A stretch of DNA of 13,647 nucleotides. Source: Lachnospiraceae bacterium. GTDB lineage: Bacteria > Bacillota > Clostridia > Lachnospirales > Lachnospiraceae. Position numbers and translations under genes: made by a program. Shown here piece by piece: positions 1 through 7,639 of the stretch (position 1 is the stretch's first letter; each line of letters begins with the position of its first letter). Where the stretch lies: NCBI GenBank assembly GCA_015057205.1, contig SVEW01000062.1, forward strand, positions 1 through 13,647. The letters are read 5' to 3'. Under the pieces are notes generated by a model that made no database searches, was not told the origin of the DNA, and saw only the letters and a program-made list of their open reading frames with translations.

Positions 1-3
1 CAC

Positions 4-44
4 AAAAAGAAGTAGCCTGTCCAATAACAAGCTACTTCTTTTTT
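4..44 (-). terminator. Intrinsic terminator of the flagellar operon
   Basis: A perfect 13-bp inverted repeat (4-16 with 31-43, arm AAAAAGAAGTAGC on the plus strand) encloses a 14-nt loop. It begins five bases after the stop codon of the FliS-like gene. Read on the minus strand the stem ends in CTTCTTTTT, so the U tract is part of the A/U-rich stem base. The plus strand also ends in a T run, so the hairpin could stop transcription from both sides and may serve a convergent gene beyond the window. Confidence 0.85.
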
Positions 45-48
45 CGTT

Positions 49-522
49 TTATGCATAAAATCCTCGATTTGTATCTCCCAGTTGCACCTCACTGATGCTG
101 CTTTTTCCATAGGTCAAACCGGCTACAACCTGCTGTGAATTACGCATCATCGGGCTGCTGGCGTCTTCCTTGGCCATGCCCTTCATTCCCACATACAGGT
201 TATCCAACACGACTTTTGCATGCTCCATGCCCTCTAAATTCTTGCGAACTTTACAAAGTGCCAACTGTCGCAGGCAAAACTGATACAGTGCGTACAATTC
301 ATCCGCCACCTTGTAGGTATGGTTCAAATCCCGTACCAGACGGCGTATCACCATTTCCATATGGGCAAAATCAACTTTCGTGGCCTCCCAATCATCTTTA
401 GCATAATCCGCTCTTGCATCTTCCATGTAGGTAAAAATCAAATCATACATGATTACTATTAGTTCGCTTCGGTTGGCATTTACCACTCTTGCGGTAAACT
501 CCTGCTTTTTTTCCTTATTCAT
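49..522 (-). CDS. fliS: FliS-like flagellin export chaperone
   Basis: A 157-residue, mostly helical protein with the FliS signature near its N-terminus: residues 12-36 run from RVVNA through RSELIVIMYD to MEDA, matching the family pattern of a short capping segment followed by an ELVLMLYD-type helix. FliS binds the disordered C-terminus of cytoplasmic flagellin and prevents early polymerisation before export. The position directly behind the flagellin gene (12-nt gap) supports this. AGGAGG at 528-533 lies 5 nt before the ATG. The protein is longer than the usual 120-140 residues: after the helical core there is a tail from about residue 121, including AGLTYGK (134-140) and ending DTNRGFYA. 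I recall similar tails in other Lachnospiraceae FliS proteins, but their role is unknown to me. The symbol is by family; a paralogue may exist elsewhere in the genome. Confidence 0.85.
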   Translation of the reverse strand: MNKEKKQEFTARVVNANRSELIVIMYDLIFTYMEDARADYAKDDWEATKVDFAHMEMVIRRLVRDLNHTYKVADELYALYQFCLRQLALCKVRKNLEGMEHAKVVLDNLYVGMKGMAKEDASSPMMRNSQQVVAGLTYGKSSISEVQLGDTNRGFYA

Positions 523-534
523 AGCTGCCTCCTA

Positions 535-2124
535 CTACTGAATCAGCTGTAAGGTCTGCTCCGGTAAGTCATTGGCCTGCGCCAAAACAGAAGTTGCTGC
601 CTGCACCAATACGTTCATCTGTGTGTAGGTAGACATTTCCTGTGCCATATCCACATCTTCAATTCTTGAAAGCGCGGTGTTCATGTTCTCATCGGTCTGT
701 CCTAAGCTGCTAACGGTCATTTCCAGACGATTCTCTGCTGCACCAAGGCTACTTCGAACAGCTGTTACTTTTGCAAGGGCATCATCTAATGCCATCAATG
801 CTTTGTCTGTACCAAAAACAGTGGTCACATCTACTTTGTCAATGCGCAAAGACTTACAATCCATACATGGTATGTCTACATCGATGGTCTGGTATTGGTT
901 CGCGCCTACCTGCAGATAAAGATTTCCAATGTTGGTTACCTGAAGATTTAGATCAAACTCTCCGGATGCAATTTCCGTATAAGTTTCTCCATTATCTGCA
1001 GTCTCATATAGCGCACGCTCAGAAACATCAAAACTCATAGCAAATCCATCCAAATCACTGATTTCTACTTTATTTCCCTTTGTCATAATCGTTGCCTGAG
1101 TGGTAAACGGCTTACCCAGTTCTACCTTTACATCTTTTCCTTCTGCATAGGTTGCCGTTTCGGTTGATCCTGCTGCCGGAGTCAAGCCCAAAATGTTCTG
1201 ACCGGTAGGCGACGGATCCGTCCATTTAATCTTAATGACTTCATTGCTTCCCGTATCGCGGGAAACGCCAACCAACTGATCTCCGAAATTAAACTGTTTT
1301 GCAACGCCTTCGTAACCCTGGGATTCCGGATATTTTCCAATCATGCTCGCATCCGGAACGGTTCCATCGGTAGCGTACAATTTCACTTCTGCTTTTTCCG
1401 CTGCGTCACGCAATACGTTGTACATCTGGGTTGCATTATAATATACGGTTTCACCGGAAATCGCATTTTCTTCTTCGAAACGAACCGGAACGCCATTGAT
1501 GCTCAATTCCATTTTGTTAAGGTCGGCACCTGTCCAAGCCGGCTCGCCTGCCGGATTCGTTGTGGTCGGTGTCGCTGTGGTTCCGATTGCCTGTACCGCA
1601 TGTTCCGAAGATCCGGTAATTTTAATCTGATAATTGGTATTGTCAACCGCCTGACTTACTTCCACCAGGCTGACATTTCTGGTGTTCGCATAAATACGAC
1701 TGCAAAGGGAACCGTCTAACAACGTCTTTTTGTTGAACTCGGTATCCGTGGAAATACGATCTACTTCCTCTTTTAACGCAGCAATTTCATCCTGCATAGC
1801 CTGCTTATCTTCATCCGCATAGGTATCATTTCCGGACTGAACCGCCAATTCACGCATACGCTGAATGATGCTGGTTACTTCCTGTAACGCACCCTCTGCT
1901 GTTTCAATTACCGAAATACCATCGGATGCATTTCGAGATGCCTGGTTCAAACCTTTTATCTGTGTTCTCATTTTTGCGGAAATCGCCATTCCCGCCGGAT
2001 CATCCGCCGCATGATTGATTCGATATCCGGAAGACAGCTTCTCTAAAGAAGCGGTCAACGCATTTTCATTTTGTAATAACTTTCCATTGGCTACATAAGC
2101 CGGCATATTGTAATTAATCTTCAT
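535..2124 (-). CDS. Flagellin (filament subunit)
   Basis: This 529-residue protein is a flagellin, exported by the flagellar type III system and polymerised into the filament. The N-terminal D0/D1 half (about 1-140) contains SLEKLSSGYRIN (26-37), DDPAGMAIS (41-49) and QRMRELAVQ (88-96), the region that in other flagellins contacts TLR5. The C-terminal D1/D0 half (about 436-529) contains SLGAAENRLE, SRIEDVDMAQEM and ends LAQANDLPEQTLQLIQ. A variable domain of about 290 residues lies between, with LQVGANQYQT at 404-413 marking the return to the conserved core. Cysteines occur at 141, 420 and 423, unusual for flagellins. No HExxH metalloprotease motif is present in the variable domain. The gene ends in tandem TAG stops and is followed after 12 nt by the FliS-like chaperone gene. 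It has no visible promoter of its own, so it probably shares the transcript of the preceding gene. Confidence 0.96.
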   Translation of the reverse strand: MKINYNMPAYVANGKLLQNENALTASLEKLSSGYRINHAADDPAGMAISAKMRTQIKGLNQASRNASDGISVIETAEGALQEVTSIIQRMRELAVQSGNDTYADEDKQAMQDEIAALKEEVDRISTDTEFNKKTLLDGSLCSRIYANTRNVSLVEVSQAVDNTNYQIKITGSSEHAVQAIGTTATPTTTNPAGEPAWTGADLNKMELSINGVPVRFEEENAISGETVYYNATQMYNVLRDAAEKAEVKLYATDGTVPDASMIGKYPESQGYEGVAKQFNFGDQLVGVSRDTGSNEVIKIKWTDPSPTGQNILGLTPAAGSTETATYAEGKDVKVELGKPFTTQATIMTKGNKVEISDLDGFAMSFDVSERALYETADNGETYTEIASGEFDLNLQVTNIGNLYLQVGANQYQTIDVDIPCMDCKSLRIDKVDVTTVFGTDKALMALDDALAKVTAVRSSLGAAENRLEMTVSSLGQTDENMNTALSRIEDVDMAQEMSTYTQMNVLVQAATSVLAQANDLPEQTLQLIQ

Positions 2125-2134
2125 ATTGTTTCAT

Positions 2135-2140
2135 CTCCTC
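2135..2140 (-). promoter_or_regulatory. Flagellin ribosome binding site overlapping upstream stop
   Basis: GAGGAG lies 10 nt before the flagellin ATG, and its first base is the last base of the TAG stop of the upstream gene. A ribosome finishing the upstream frame therefore stops on the flagellin ribosome site, which suggests translational coupling. A nearer ATG at 2134-2132 is out of frame and stops after six codons, so it does not compete for the flagellin start. Confidence 0.7.
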
Positions 2141-5046
2141 TAGTTTGCCAAAGACTTCAAAAATACCCTCGCCATGGAGTATAAGGTCTTGGTCTGTACT
2201 TCCGTCGCCTCTCCCTCACTTACTCCCGATCCTTGGTAGAACTGTGTAAGAGATAACTGACTGCTGGTTACATAAGTGAGCTCCACTTCCGTTTCCGGAA
2301 TTTCCGCTTTTAGTCCTTCGGTAAGTGCATCCGCTTTTTCCTTCAACGCCTGGGTTGTAGATGTTTTGTCGGATACAATATAGCCACGCATTCCACGGTT
2401 CGTGATAGAAATTTCTGCTGCAATCTTTCCAAGCGTTTCTGACATGGTAACAATGGACACTTTGCCCTTTTCTTCCTTGCCACGAACAATTTTTAAGTTC
2501 ACGCAGCCCATTTCATCTGCCACAAGCACCGGTACTGCAAACTCTTCTTTTTTGCCCATTTGGCCTAAAATAGACATTTGACGATGCATCATCTTTAACT
2601 GACGCAAGTCCAGTGTTCCGGCATCTTCCGTTTCCATCATGCCATCCATTACGTGCTCCGCAACTTCGGCAAGTGTCATCTGCGCCTTGGCCATTTCCTC
2701 AGGTGTCTTAACCTGCTCACTGAATTTTTCCCATATATCTTCCTTGATATCTTTCAGGGTGTCCAAAACGTTTTCCTGTTCCTTTTGTTTTTTGTATAAT
2801 GTTCTATATAAACGATTTCTGTCTTGTAAAAAATTCTGAATCGCTAATATGTTTTCCGGACTCTTCGGTACATCGAAGGTTTCGAAAAACTGTGCCAGTT
2901 CTTCTTTCGTGTTCAACATACGATAGGCATCTCGAATCTCCTGACTCTTCGCCTCTTCTACCTCCTGCACCTCTTCGTTTTCCTGACGAAGTGCGTTTAA
3001 CAACTGCTCAGGTGTCATATCCATCACATCCTGTTTCTCTGCGATGGTATGCAATTTTCCAGGTGTCAACTCGTGTAAAGCATTGCCCACACAGGCTGCC
3101 TGATATGCTTTTTCAATCTGCTGGGTAATGGACAAATCCGGCGTATACTCGTTATTTAGCTCGCCAACTTTATCATCCGCTACCACATTGATGCGCCCTG
3201 CACGACCGCTACGAACCTGCGTCATCAGATTTCGCATAGTCATTTCTGCGCCGGATATTAGATTTGCGCCAATAGCCGCACCGTCGGTTTTTTCCACCTG
3301 ACGAAGCAGACGATAAATGCCCACGAATCCATCCCGCTCTTCCTGAGTAATCTCGCCACGGCTTTCCATTTCCACTAAGAATTTGCTAAAATGGTCAACC
3401 TTCAGAGGATCTAACTGTTCCTGCATTTCTTTAGCCTTTTCATTCAGCTCCGATAGTGGAACATCTAGAGGATTATACCCTTCACGAATCATAGCAAGTA
3501 CTACCTTCGGAGTCATGTTCATAAAAATAGACTGCATCTGCTCGTCCTTTGCTTTTACCTGCATAACATTCTCTACGGTAATTTCCTGCTCATTGTATCC
3601 CAAAATACGAACTGCTCGTTGATTGCTTTCATTGACATCCAGATTTAAGTCCTCCAAAATGTCATCCACGTTGCGGAATGCTTTCTGAATAGAATCTCCA
3701 AGATCCGGTCTGACTTCCGTCATCATAGCTTCGTAGGCGCCATTGGCTTTGGTATACGTAGCCTTGGTTTCTTCCGTAATGGTTACCGCCATTTCCTGCA
3801 CTTCTGTCAGGGTATAGCTCATCTGAACGGACTGCATCATATACGCCGGTGCCTGTTTTACTTCATCCAAAACCCGGTTGGTTTTCTCCGCATCCTTGAT
3901 ACCATTCCACAAAATTTTGGTCAAATCCTCTTCCTTGGCTTTCAATTCTTCTATCATAGACTCTATGCTATCGGTCTCCAGATGGAAACCGCGCTTAATC
4001 AAAGAAATGTTTGCCTCAAAGGTCATACATGCTCTTGCTTCTTCTATCGTCTTACGTGCTTTTGTCAACTGCAAGGTTATTGTAATTTCTTTTCGCTGGG
4101 TAACCGTTAAGCTAAAAGCTTTCGCTTCTTTCAGATTAGCAATGTTTAGCTCTTTTCCAGTTTCTGTTATATAAGCTAGCTCTTCATCCGTCACATCTGC
4201 AAGCACCTGCTCGGTCTCCTGCGCCTGTTTTACGTAGCCCATTTCCGGGATTAAAATTGCTTCTGCCGGACCTTTTCCAACAGATATCGCCTCTTTGATA
4301 GCTTCTGTCACTGCTTCTTCCGGAAGCGGTAAGGTCATCTCATCTAGCTGACTGTAATATTCGTAGGTTGGCTGGGTCAACGTCAGACCATAACGAATAA
4401 TATGTTTGCCGCGATTCAAAATTTCTTCCGATACTTCAACGCCAAATTCCTTCATACGTTCTTCTATCTGCTGCGACAATGGCGCAGAAAGCTTAAGCCC
4501 CTCCGGTTCCTTACCCGTCTGCGTTACGTTCTGTGCCTGATATAAATTTCCAATGGTGGGATCTAAGTCGTTGGCAACCAGATACGATATTTCTGCCGGC
4601 TGCGGTGTTACAAGCTCCGCTGCCATTTCGTATGCTGCTTTTGCACCCGGAGTCATGGCAACCATCTGCTCCTGACTTAAATTCGCAGTTGCCATAACAT
4701 CTTCATTTCCACCTTCTATCAATTCCATTTGTATTTTATCAACAACGGTAACGATGTTTTTCTCATCTTCCTTGGATAAATCGACGCCCTTGTCTTCTGC
4801 CTTTTCACACAAATCATCGTTCATTACCCCCGCAATGTATTCTGCATTGTTCTGGGTATGGCTGTCTGTCATGGATTTCGCCTTCTGTGCGATTCCGGTC
4901 ACGCCGGCGTCGATATCGCTCGCCGGCTCGATTGGTAGCATAAAACCGCCTGCTTTTTCTTCCTGATTTGTCTGAATGATTCCTTCTGTTGCAATGTGTG
5001 GCGCAATCTTTGTTTCCTGCCCCACTATGATTTGTCTAATTTGCAT
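2140..5046 (-). CDS. DUF6240-type flagellar-locus protein with FliK-like C-terminus
   Basis: A 968-residue, glutamate- and methionine-rich, largely helical protein without signal peptide or membrane segment. The block around 463-625, with NLDVNESNQRAVRILGY (468-484), MTPKVVLAMIREGYNPLD (511-528) and FVGIYRLLRQ (574-583), matches what I remember of the Lachnospiraceae family DUF6240; I could not search for it. The last about 130 residues (838-968) look like the FliK/Flg_hook C-terminal domain: a hydrophobic strand (VPVLVADEMGCVNLKIV), then SETLGKIAAEISITNRGMRGYIV (869-891) and a helix ending LTEGLKAE, parallel to the family pattern of LG-V-V-L strands followed by a helix. FliK controls hook length and switches export specificity. 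The location before flagellin supports a flagellar export or assembly role, but FliK function is inferred. Met1 is chosen because it has an SD (5054-5060) 7 nt upstream; Met36, preceded by AGGCGG, is a possible later start. Confidence 0.75.
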   Translation of the reverse strand: MQIRQIIVGQETKIAPHIATEGIIQTNQEEKAGGFMLPIEPASDIDAGVTGIAQKAKSMTDSHTQNNAEYIAGVMNDDLCEKAEDKGVDLSKEDEKNIVTVVDKIQMELIEGGNEDVMATANLSQEQMVAMTPGAKAAYEMAAELVTPQPAEISYLVANDLDPTIGNLYQAQNVTQTGKEPEGLKLSAPLSQQIEERMKEFGVEVSEEILNRGKHIIRYGLTLTQPTYEYYSQLDEMTLPLPEEAVTEAIKEAISVGKGPAEAILIPEMGYVKQAQETEQVLADVTDEELAYITETGKELNIANLKEAKAFSLTVTQRKEITITLQLTKARKTIEEARACMTFEANISLIKRGFHLETDSIESMIEELKAKEEDLTKILWNGIKDAEKTNRVLDEVKQAPAYMMQSVQMSYTLTEVQEMAVTITEETKATYTKANGAYEAMMTEVRPDLGDSIQKAFRNVDDILEDLNLDVNESNQRAVRILGYNEQEITVENVMQVKAKDEQMQSIFMNMTPKVVLAMIREGYNPLDVPLSELNEKAKEMQEQLDPLKVDHFSKFLVEMESRGEITQEERDGFVGIYRLLRQVEKTDGAAIGANLISGAEMTMRNLMTQVRSGRAGRINVVADDKVGELNNEYTPDLSITQQIEKAYQAACVGNALHELTPGKLHTIAEKQDVMDMTPEQLLNALRQENEEVQEVEEAKSQEIRDAYRMLNTKEELAQFFETFDVPKSPENILAIQNFLQDRNRLYRTLYKKQKEQENVLDTLKDIKEDIWEKFSEQVKTPEEMAKAQMTLAEVAEHVMDGMMETEDAGTLDLRQLKMMHRQMSILGQMGKKEEFAVPVLVADEMGCVNLKIVRGKEEKGKVSIVTMSETLGKIAAEISITNRGMRGYIVSDKTSTTQALKEKADALTEGLKAEIPETEVELTYVTSSQLSLTQFYQGSGVSEGEATEVQTKTLYSMARVFLKSLAN

Positions 5047-5099
5047 AAAAACACCATCCTTTTGTCCTTACATGTTATTTCGGACAAAAGGATGGTTTT
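5047..5099 (-). terminator. 15-bp hairpin with U tract between the two operons
   Basis: A perfect 15-bp inverted repeat on the minus strand pairs ACCATCCTTTTGTCC (5096-5082) with GGACAAAAGGATGGT (5067-5053) around a 14-nt loop. It is followed by G and five T residues (5051-5047), and three A residues at 5099-5097 could extend the stem past a one-base bulge. It starts 6 nt after the stop codon of the upstream membrane protein gene, as expected for an intrinsic terminator of the upstream block. Its 3' arm also contains the ribosome site of the next gene, so it may have a second role in hiding that site. Confidence 0.8.
5054..5060 (-). promoter_or_regulatory. Shine-Dalgarno inside the hairpin 3' arm
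   Basis: AGGATGG, one base off AGGAGG when the T is skipped, lies 7 nt before the ATG of the 968-residue gene. All of it is paired in the 15-bp hairpin, so it would be inaccessible in RNA that contains both arms. It is the only plausible ribosome site for Met1. Confidence 0.6.
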
Positions 5100-5103
5100 C
5101 TTA
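5077..5103 (-). promoter_or_regulatory. Candidate sigma-28 (SigD/FliA) flagellar promoter
   Basis: The minus strand shows TAAG (5103-5100), a spacer of exactly 15 nt, then TCCGAAAT (5084-5077). The Bacillus-type SigD consensus is TAAA-N15-GCCGATAT, giving 3/4 and 6/8 matches at the canonical spacing, just upstream of a flagellin operon. Transcription would start roughly at 5071-5068, in the hairpin loop and only about 22-25 nt before the ATG. The match is imperfect and short, so chance remains possible. Confidence 0.5.
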
Positions 5104-5105
5104 AC

Positions 5106-7637
5106 TCAATGTTCCTCTGCAATCACATATGCCAGGAAAATATTTCCGGCTTTCTTGAACATTTCCCTTGCATGCGTCAGGCTATAACTCTTGGTATTGT
5201 TAATGGACGGGTCATAAATAACCACATTATTCTTAGAGTATCCACAAATCAATACCGGTTTTGTGGCACTTGCCATTGCATACACCGGATACCCCTGGCT
5301 GACATAATAAAACATGATGTCCAAGTCACACCCTGTCAAATCCAGTATCGTTGCGTTTTTCAAGGAATTCTCCAATATTTTCTTGGCTGTACTTCCTGTT
5401 TCCAAAAGTTCGCCTACCGAAATCGTTACTCCTTCTCTTCGCAAAATAACACTTAACGCTCTTTCCACAGCTTTCTTTCCAACTTTAGAAGTATCCGCGT
5501 GCATTCCGCCCATGGTATCTTTATAAACGCTCTTGGCCTGCTGCCAGATATACTGAGCCTCATCATTAATTACTACTCCATTTTCTTCATCCGCAGCTTT
5601 AACCGCCTCCGAAGCCTGAGGGCTAATTTTCGTAACGCATCCCTTAGCGTAGGTGTAAAAATAGTGTGCCTCACCTTCCTGCTCAATTTCTACCGTATGG
5701 TCATCCTTATTATCTACAAGTTTTGCCGCCAAAAGATTGGGATTCTTATCCGTAATTGTAGATGTCAGCTGAATTGCAACCTGCATCTGCTTTTTCTCAG
5801 ACCGAATGGTAGTCAACTTCACCGTATCCCTCTCGTCTAAGGCCATATTCATAATGGTATCTCCGGATGTACTAACATAGCTTCCATTCTGATACTTAAC
5901 GCGGTTTAGGTAAATCGTGTAATTATCGACTTTTGCTCCAATTACATAACGTCCCGTCTTAGCATATTCTTTTTTTACAGTACCATCTTCGCCTACAATC
6001 CGCACACTATACATTGGAAAAACCGTTACACCGGAAATACCGGTAGAAACTTGCTTCTTTTTCGCTACGCCATATATTAAATCACCCTCCAAATACCCTA
6101 ACGGGCGAATATATTCATCACTTTCCGCAGTTATGGTACTTGCTTTGCCTGAAGCCATGTTGCAAAGATGAAGCTTGGTTCCCCGATTTGCATCGCCTCC
6201 GTCTACCCATGCCAAATGACTCTTATCTTCTGAAATAGCAAACCAATCCTCGCCGCTTCCTTTTTCCAAAACATGTTTCGACTTTACACCTACTCGAATT
6301 CTATTAATGACTCCCTCGGCCATAATATACAACTCGCCCTTGTCATTAACGTAAAGCACCTTGCCTACAATCTGTTCCATCATCTGATAGGATTTCGTAT
6401 ACGGTATCCACACCAATTCTTCAATGGAATTCTCAATACTATCATAATGATATGCACAGATTCCCACTTCACCTTCGTGCTCTCCACGATTCATATAACC
6501 ATAGACGATAAAATCCATGCTTCCGGTCTCGTCTACTCGAATAATGCGAATACTATGCTGGCTGTTATTTTCTCGTGTATCTATTTCTTCCATACCGCGG
6601 AAACTAAAGACCTTTACAATACTATGATTCACATTGTTATACTGCCACAAATCACCTTCCTGAACAAATCCCACAATGGTTCCGGTCTCATTGCTCATGT
6701 AGTTCACCTGGTTGTTACGTATTCCCAGATTAACTACGTTATCCGTAAAATGATTACCATCCTGATGGAATATTTCGTTTACAGTACGTTCGAAGTCCAA
6801 TAAATACATTCGGTCTGAACCATAACGTATTCGGTAATATTCCTGTACATTGTAGTGCTGTGGTTCTCCGTTATCACCCTTGGATGCCAAAACATACGAC
6901 AGAATCACCACCGTATATTCCTTCTTTACTTCTTTAATGGAAATCTGCAGTTCGCTGGCTGTTTTTGCCTCAAACTTTCCCCAAAACAATTCGTCTAAAG
7001 AAGAATGTATATTCGTTCGGTTCAGATTATCATTGGTTCGACTGTTATCCGGTTCCATATATTTTGAAAGTTCTCTTTGATTATCCCGATTAAACGTTTT
7101 TGCATGGAAGGATTTTGCAAATGAAACGCACTCTTTCACATGCATATCTTTTTCCTGAATAATTCGGGTATAGTAATACACCTGCTTTTTCCCCATATAC
7201 AAATGAATACACAATTGATACTCTGCATTCACATCCAAAAGGTTCTGAATCGGCAGTGTAGCATATACATTACCATCTTTTGTCCGGAAATCCTTCACCT
7301 TCGTGTCTTCTATTAATCGGCTAGAATCCAATGTCCGCACCTCATAACGAAGTCCGGTTATCTTCTGTCCATATGCATCAATTCGAATTGGAAGAGAAAG
7401 ATTATCATACAAAGGCATAATCATATCCCGCGTATGTACGGGATTCATTTCATTTGCATATCCAAATAGGGGATTCACCTCTCCGGTAGATTGTTCAAAA
7501 TAAACAACCGGTAACGTAGCATCTCCCATGGTTGACGTCAAATCCTCTCCACTTCGGTTAAACAAAAATTCCAACACAATCACAGCCACTAAAAATGTAA
7601 CTACCAGGCTGATTGCTTTTATGACACCTCTACTCAT
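5106..7637 (-). CDS. Membrane-anchored protein with degenerate C39-like domain
   Basis: An 843-residue protein not assigned to a named family. Residues 8-26 form a single hydrophobic segment after a short basic start (MSRGVIK), so the rest should lie outside the cytoplasm as an anchored or signal-anchored protein. Residues about 40-300 hold beta-rich sequence of unknown fold. From about 310 to 660 there are repeated strand-rich units (for example EDWFAISEDKSHLAWVDGG at 463-481), consistent with a beta-propeller. The C-terminus (about 695-838) resembles C39-type peptidases: EGVTISVGELLETGS (735-749), then DIMFYYVSQGYPVYAM (773-788) and VLICGYSKNNVVIYDP (795-810). Where family members have CGP the sequence reads VGKK (719-722), and where they have His before the VVxGY strand it reads TK (792-793), so catalysis looks lost. 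The ATG sits 2 nt after the methyltransferase stop with GAGGTG 8 nt upstream, implying coupled translation. Confidence 0.7.
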   Translation of the reverse strand: MSRGVIKAISLVVTFLVAVIVLEFLFNRSGEDLTSTMGDATLPVVYFEQSTGEVNPLFGYANEMNPVHTRDMIMPLYDNLSLPIRIDAYGQKITGLRYEVRTLDSSRLIEDTKVKDFRTKDGNVYATLPIQNLLDVNAEYQLCIHLYMGKKQVYYYTRIIQEKDMHVKECVSFAKSFHAKTFNRDNQRELSKYMEPDNSRTNDNLNRTNIHSSLDELFWGKFEAKTASELQISIKEVKKEYTVVILSYVLASKGDNGEPQHYNVQEYYRIRYGSDRMYLLDFERTVNEIFHQDGNHFTDNVVNLGIRNNQVNYMSNETGTIVGFVQEGDLWQYNNVNHSIVKVFSFRGMEEIDTRENNSQHSIRIIRVDETGSMDFIVYGYMNRGEHEGEVGICAYHYDSIENSIEELVWIPYTKSYQMMEQIVGKVLYVNDKGELYIMAEGVINRIRVGVKSKHVLEKGSGEDWFAISEDKSHLAWVDGGDANRGTKLHLCNMASGKASTITAESDEYIRPLGYLEGDLIYGVAKKKQVSTGISGVTVFPMYSVRIVGEDGTVKKEYAKTGRYVIGAKVDNYTIYLNRVKYQNGSYVSTSGDTIMNMALDERDTVKLTTIRSEKKQMQVAIQLTSTITDKNPNLLAAKLVDNKDDHTVEIEQEGEAHYFYTYAKGCVTKISPQASEAVKAADEENGVVINDEAQYIWQQAKSVYKDTMGGMHADTSKVGKKAVERALSVILRREGVTISVGELLETGSTAKKILENSLKNATILDLTGCDLDIMFYYVSQGYPVYAMASATKPVLICGYSKNNVVIYDPSINNTKSYSLTHAREMFKKAGNIFLAYVIAEEH

Positions 7638-7639
7638 GT

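Noticed and set aside
1000..1700. Flagellin variable domain as a flagellinolysin-type metalloprotease
   Set aside because: No HExxH zinc motif occurs between residues 140 and 435.
2125..2330. Separate sigma-28 promoter for flagellin in the end of the upstream gene
   Set aside because: I read the minus strand here and found no CCGATA-like -10 with a TAAA-like -35 at about 15 nt.
4938..4946. Met36 as the real start of the 968-residue protein
   Set aside because: AGGCGG lies 4 nt before it, so it remains possible, but Met1 has a better AGGATGG at good spacing directly after the candidate promoter.
6273..6803. Plus-strand open frame of 176 codons
   Set aside because: It lies wholly opposite the 843-residue gene, has no ribosome site I can see, and translates to sequence without domain character. 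Other plus-strand frames across the window are likewise antisense to real genes.
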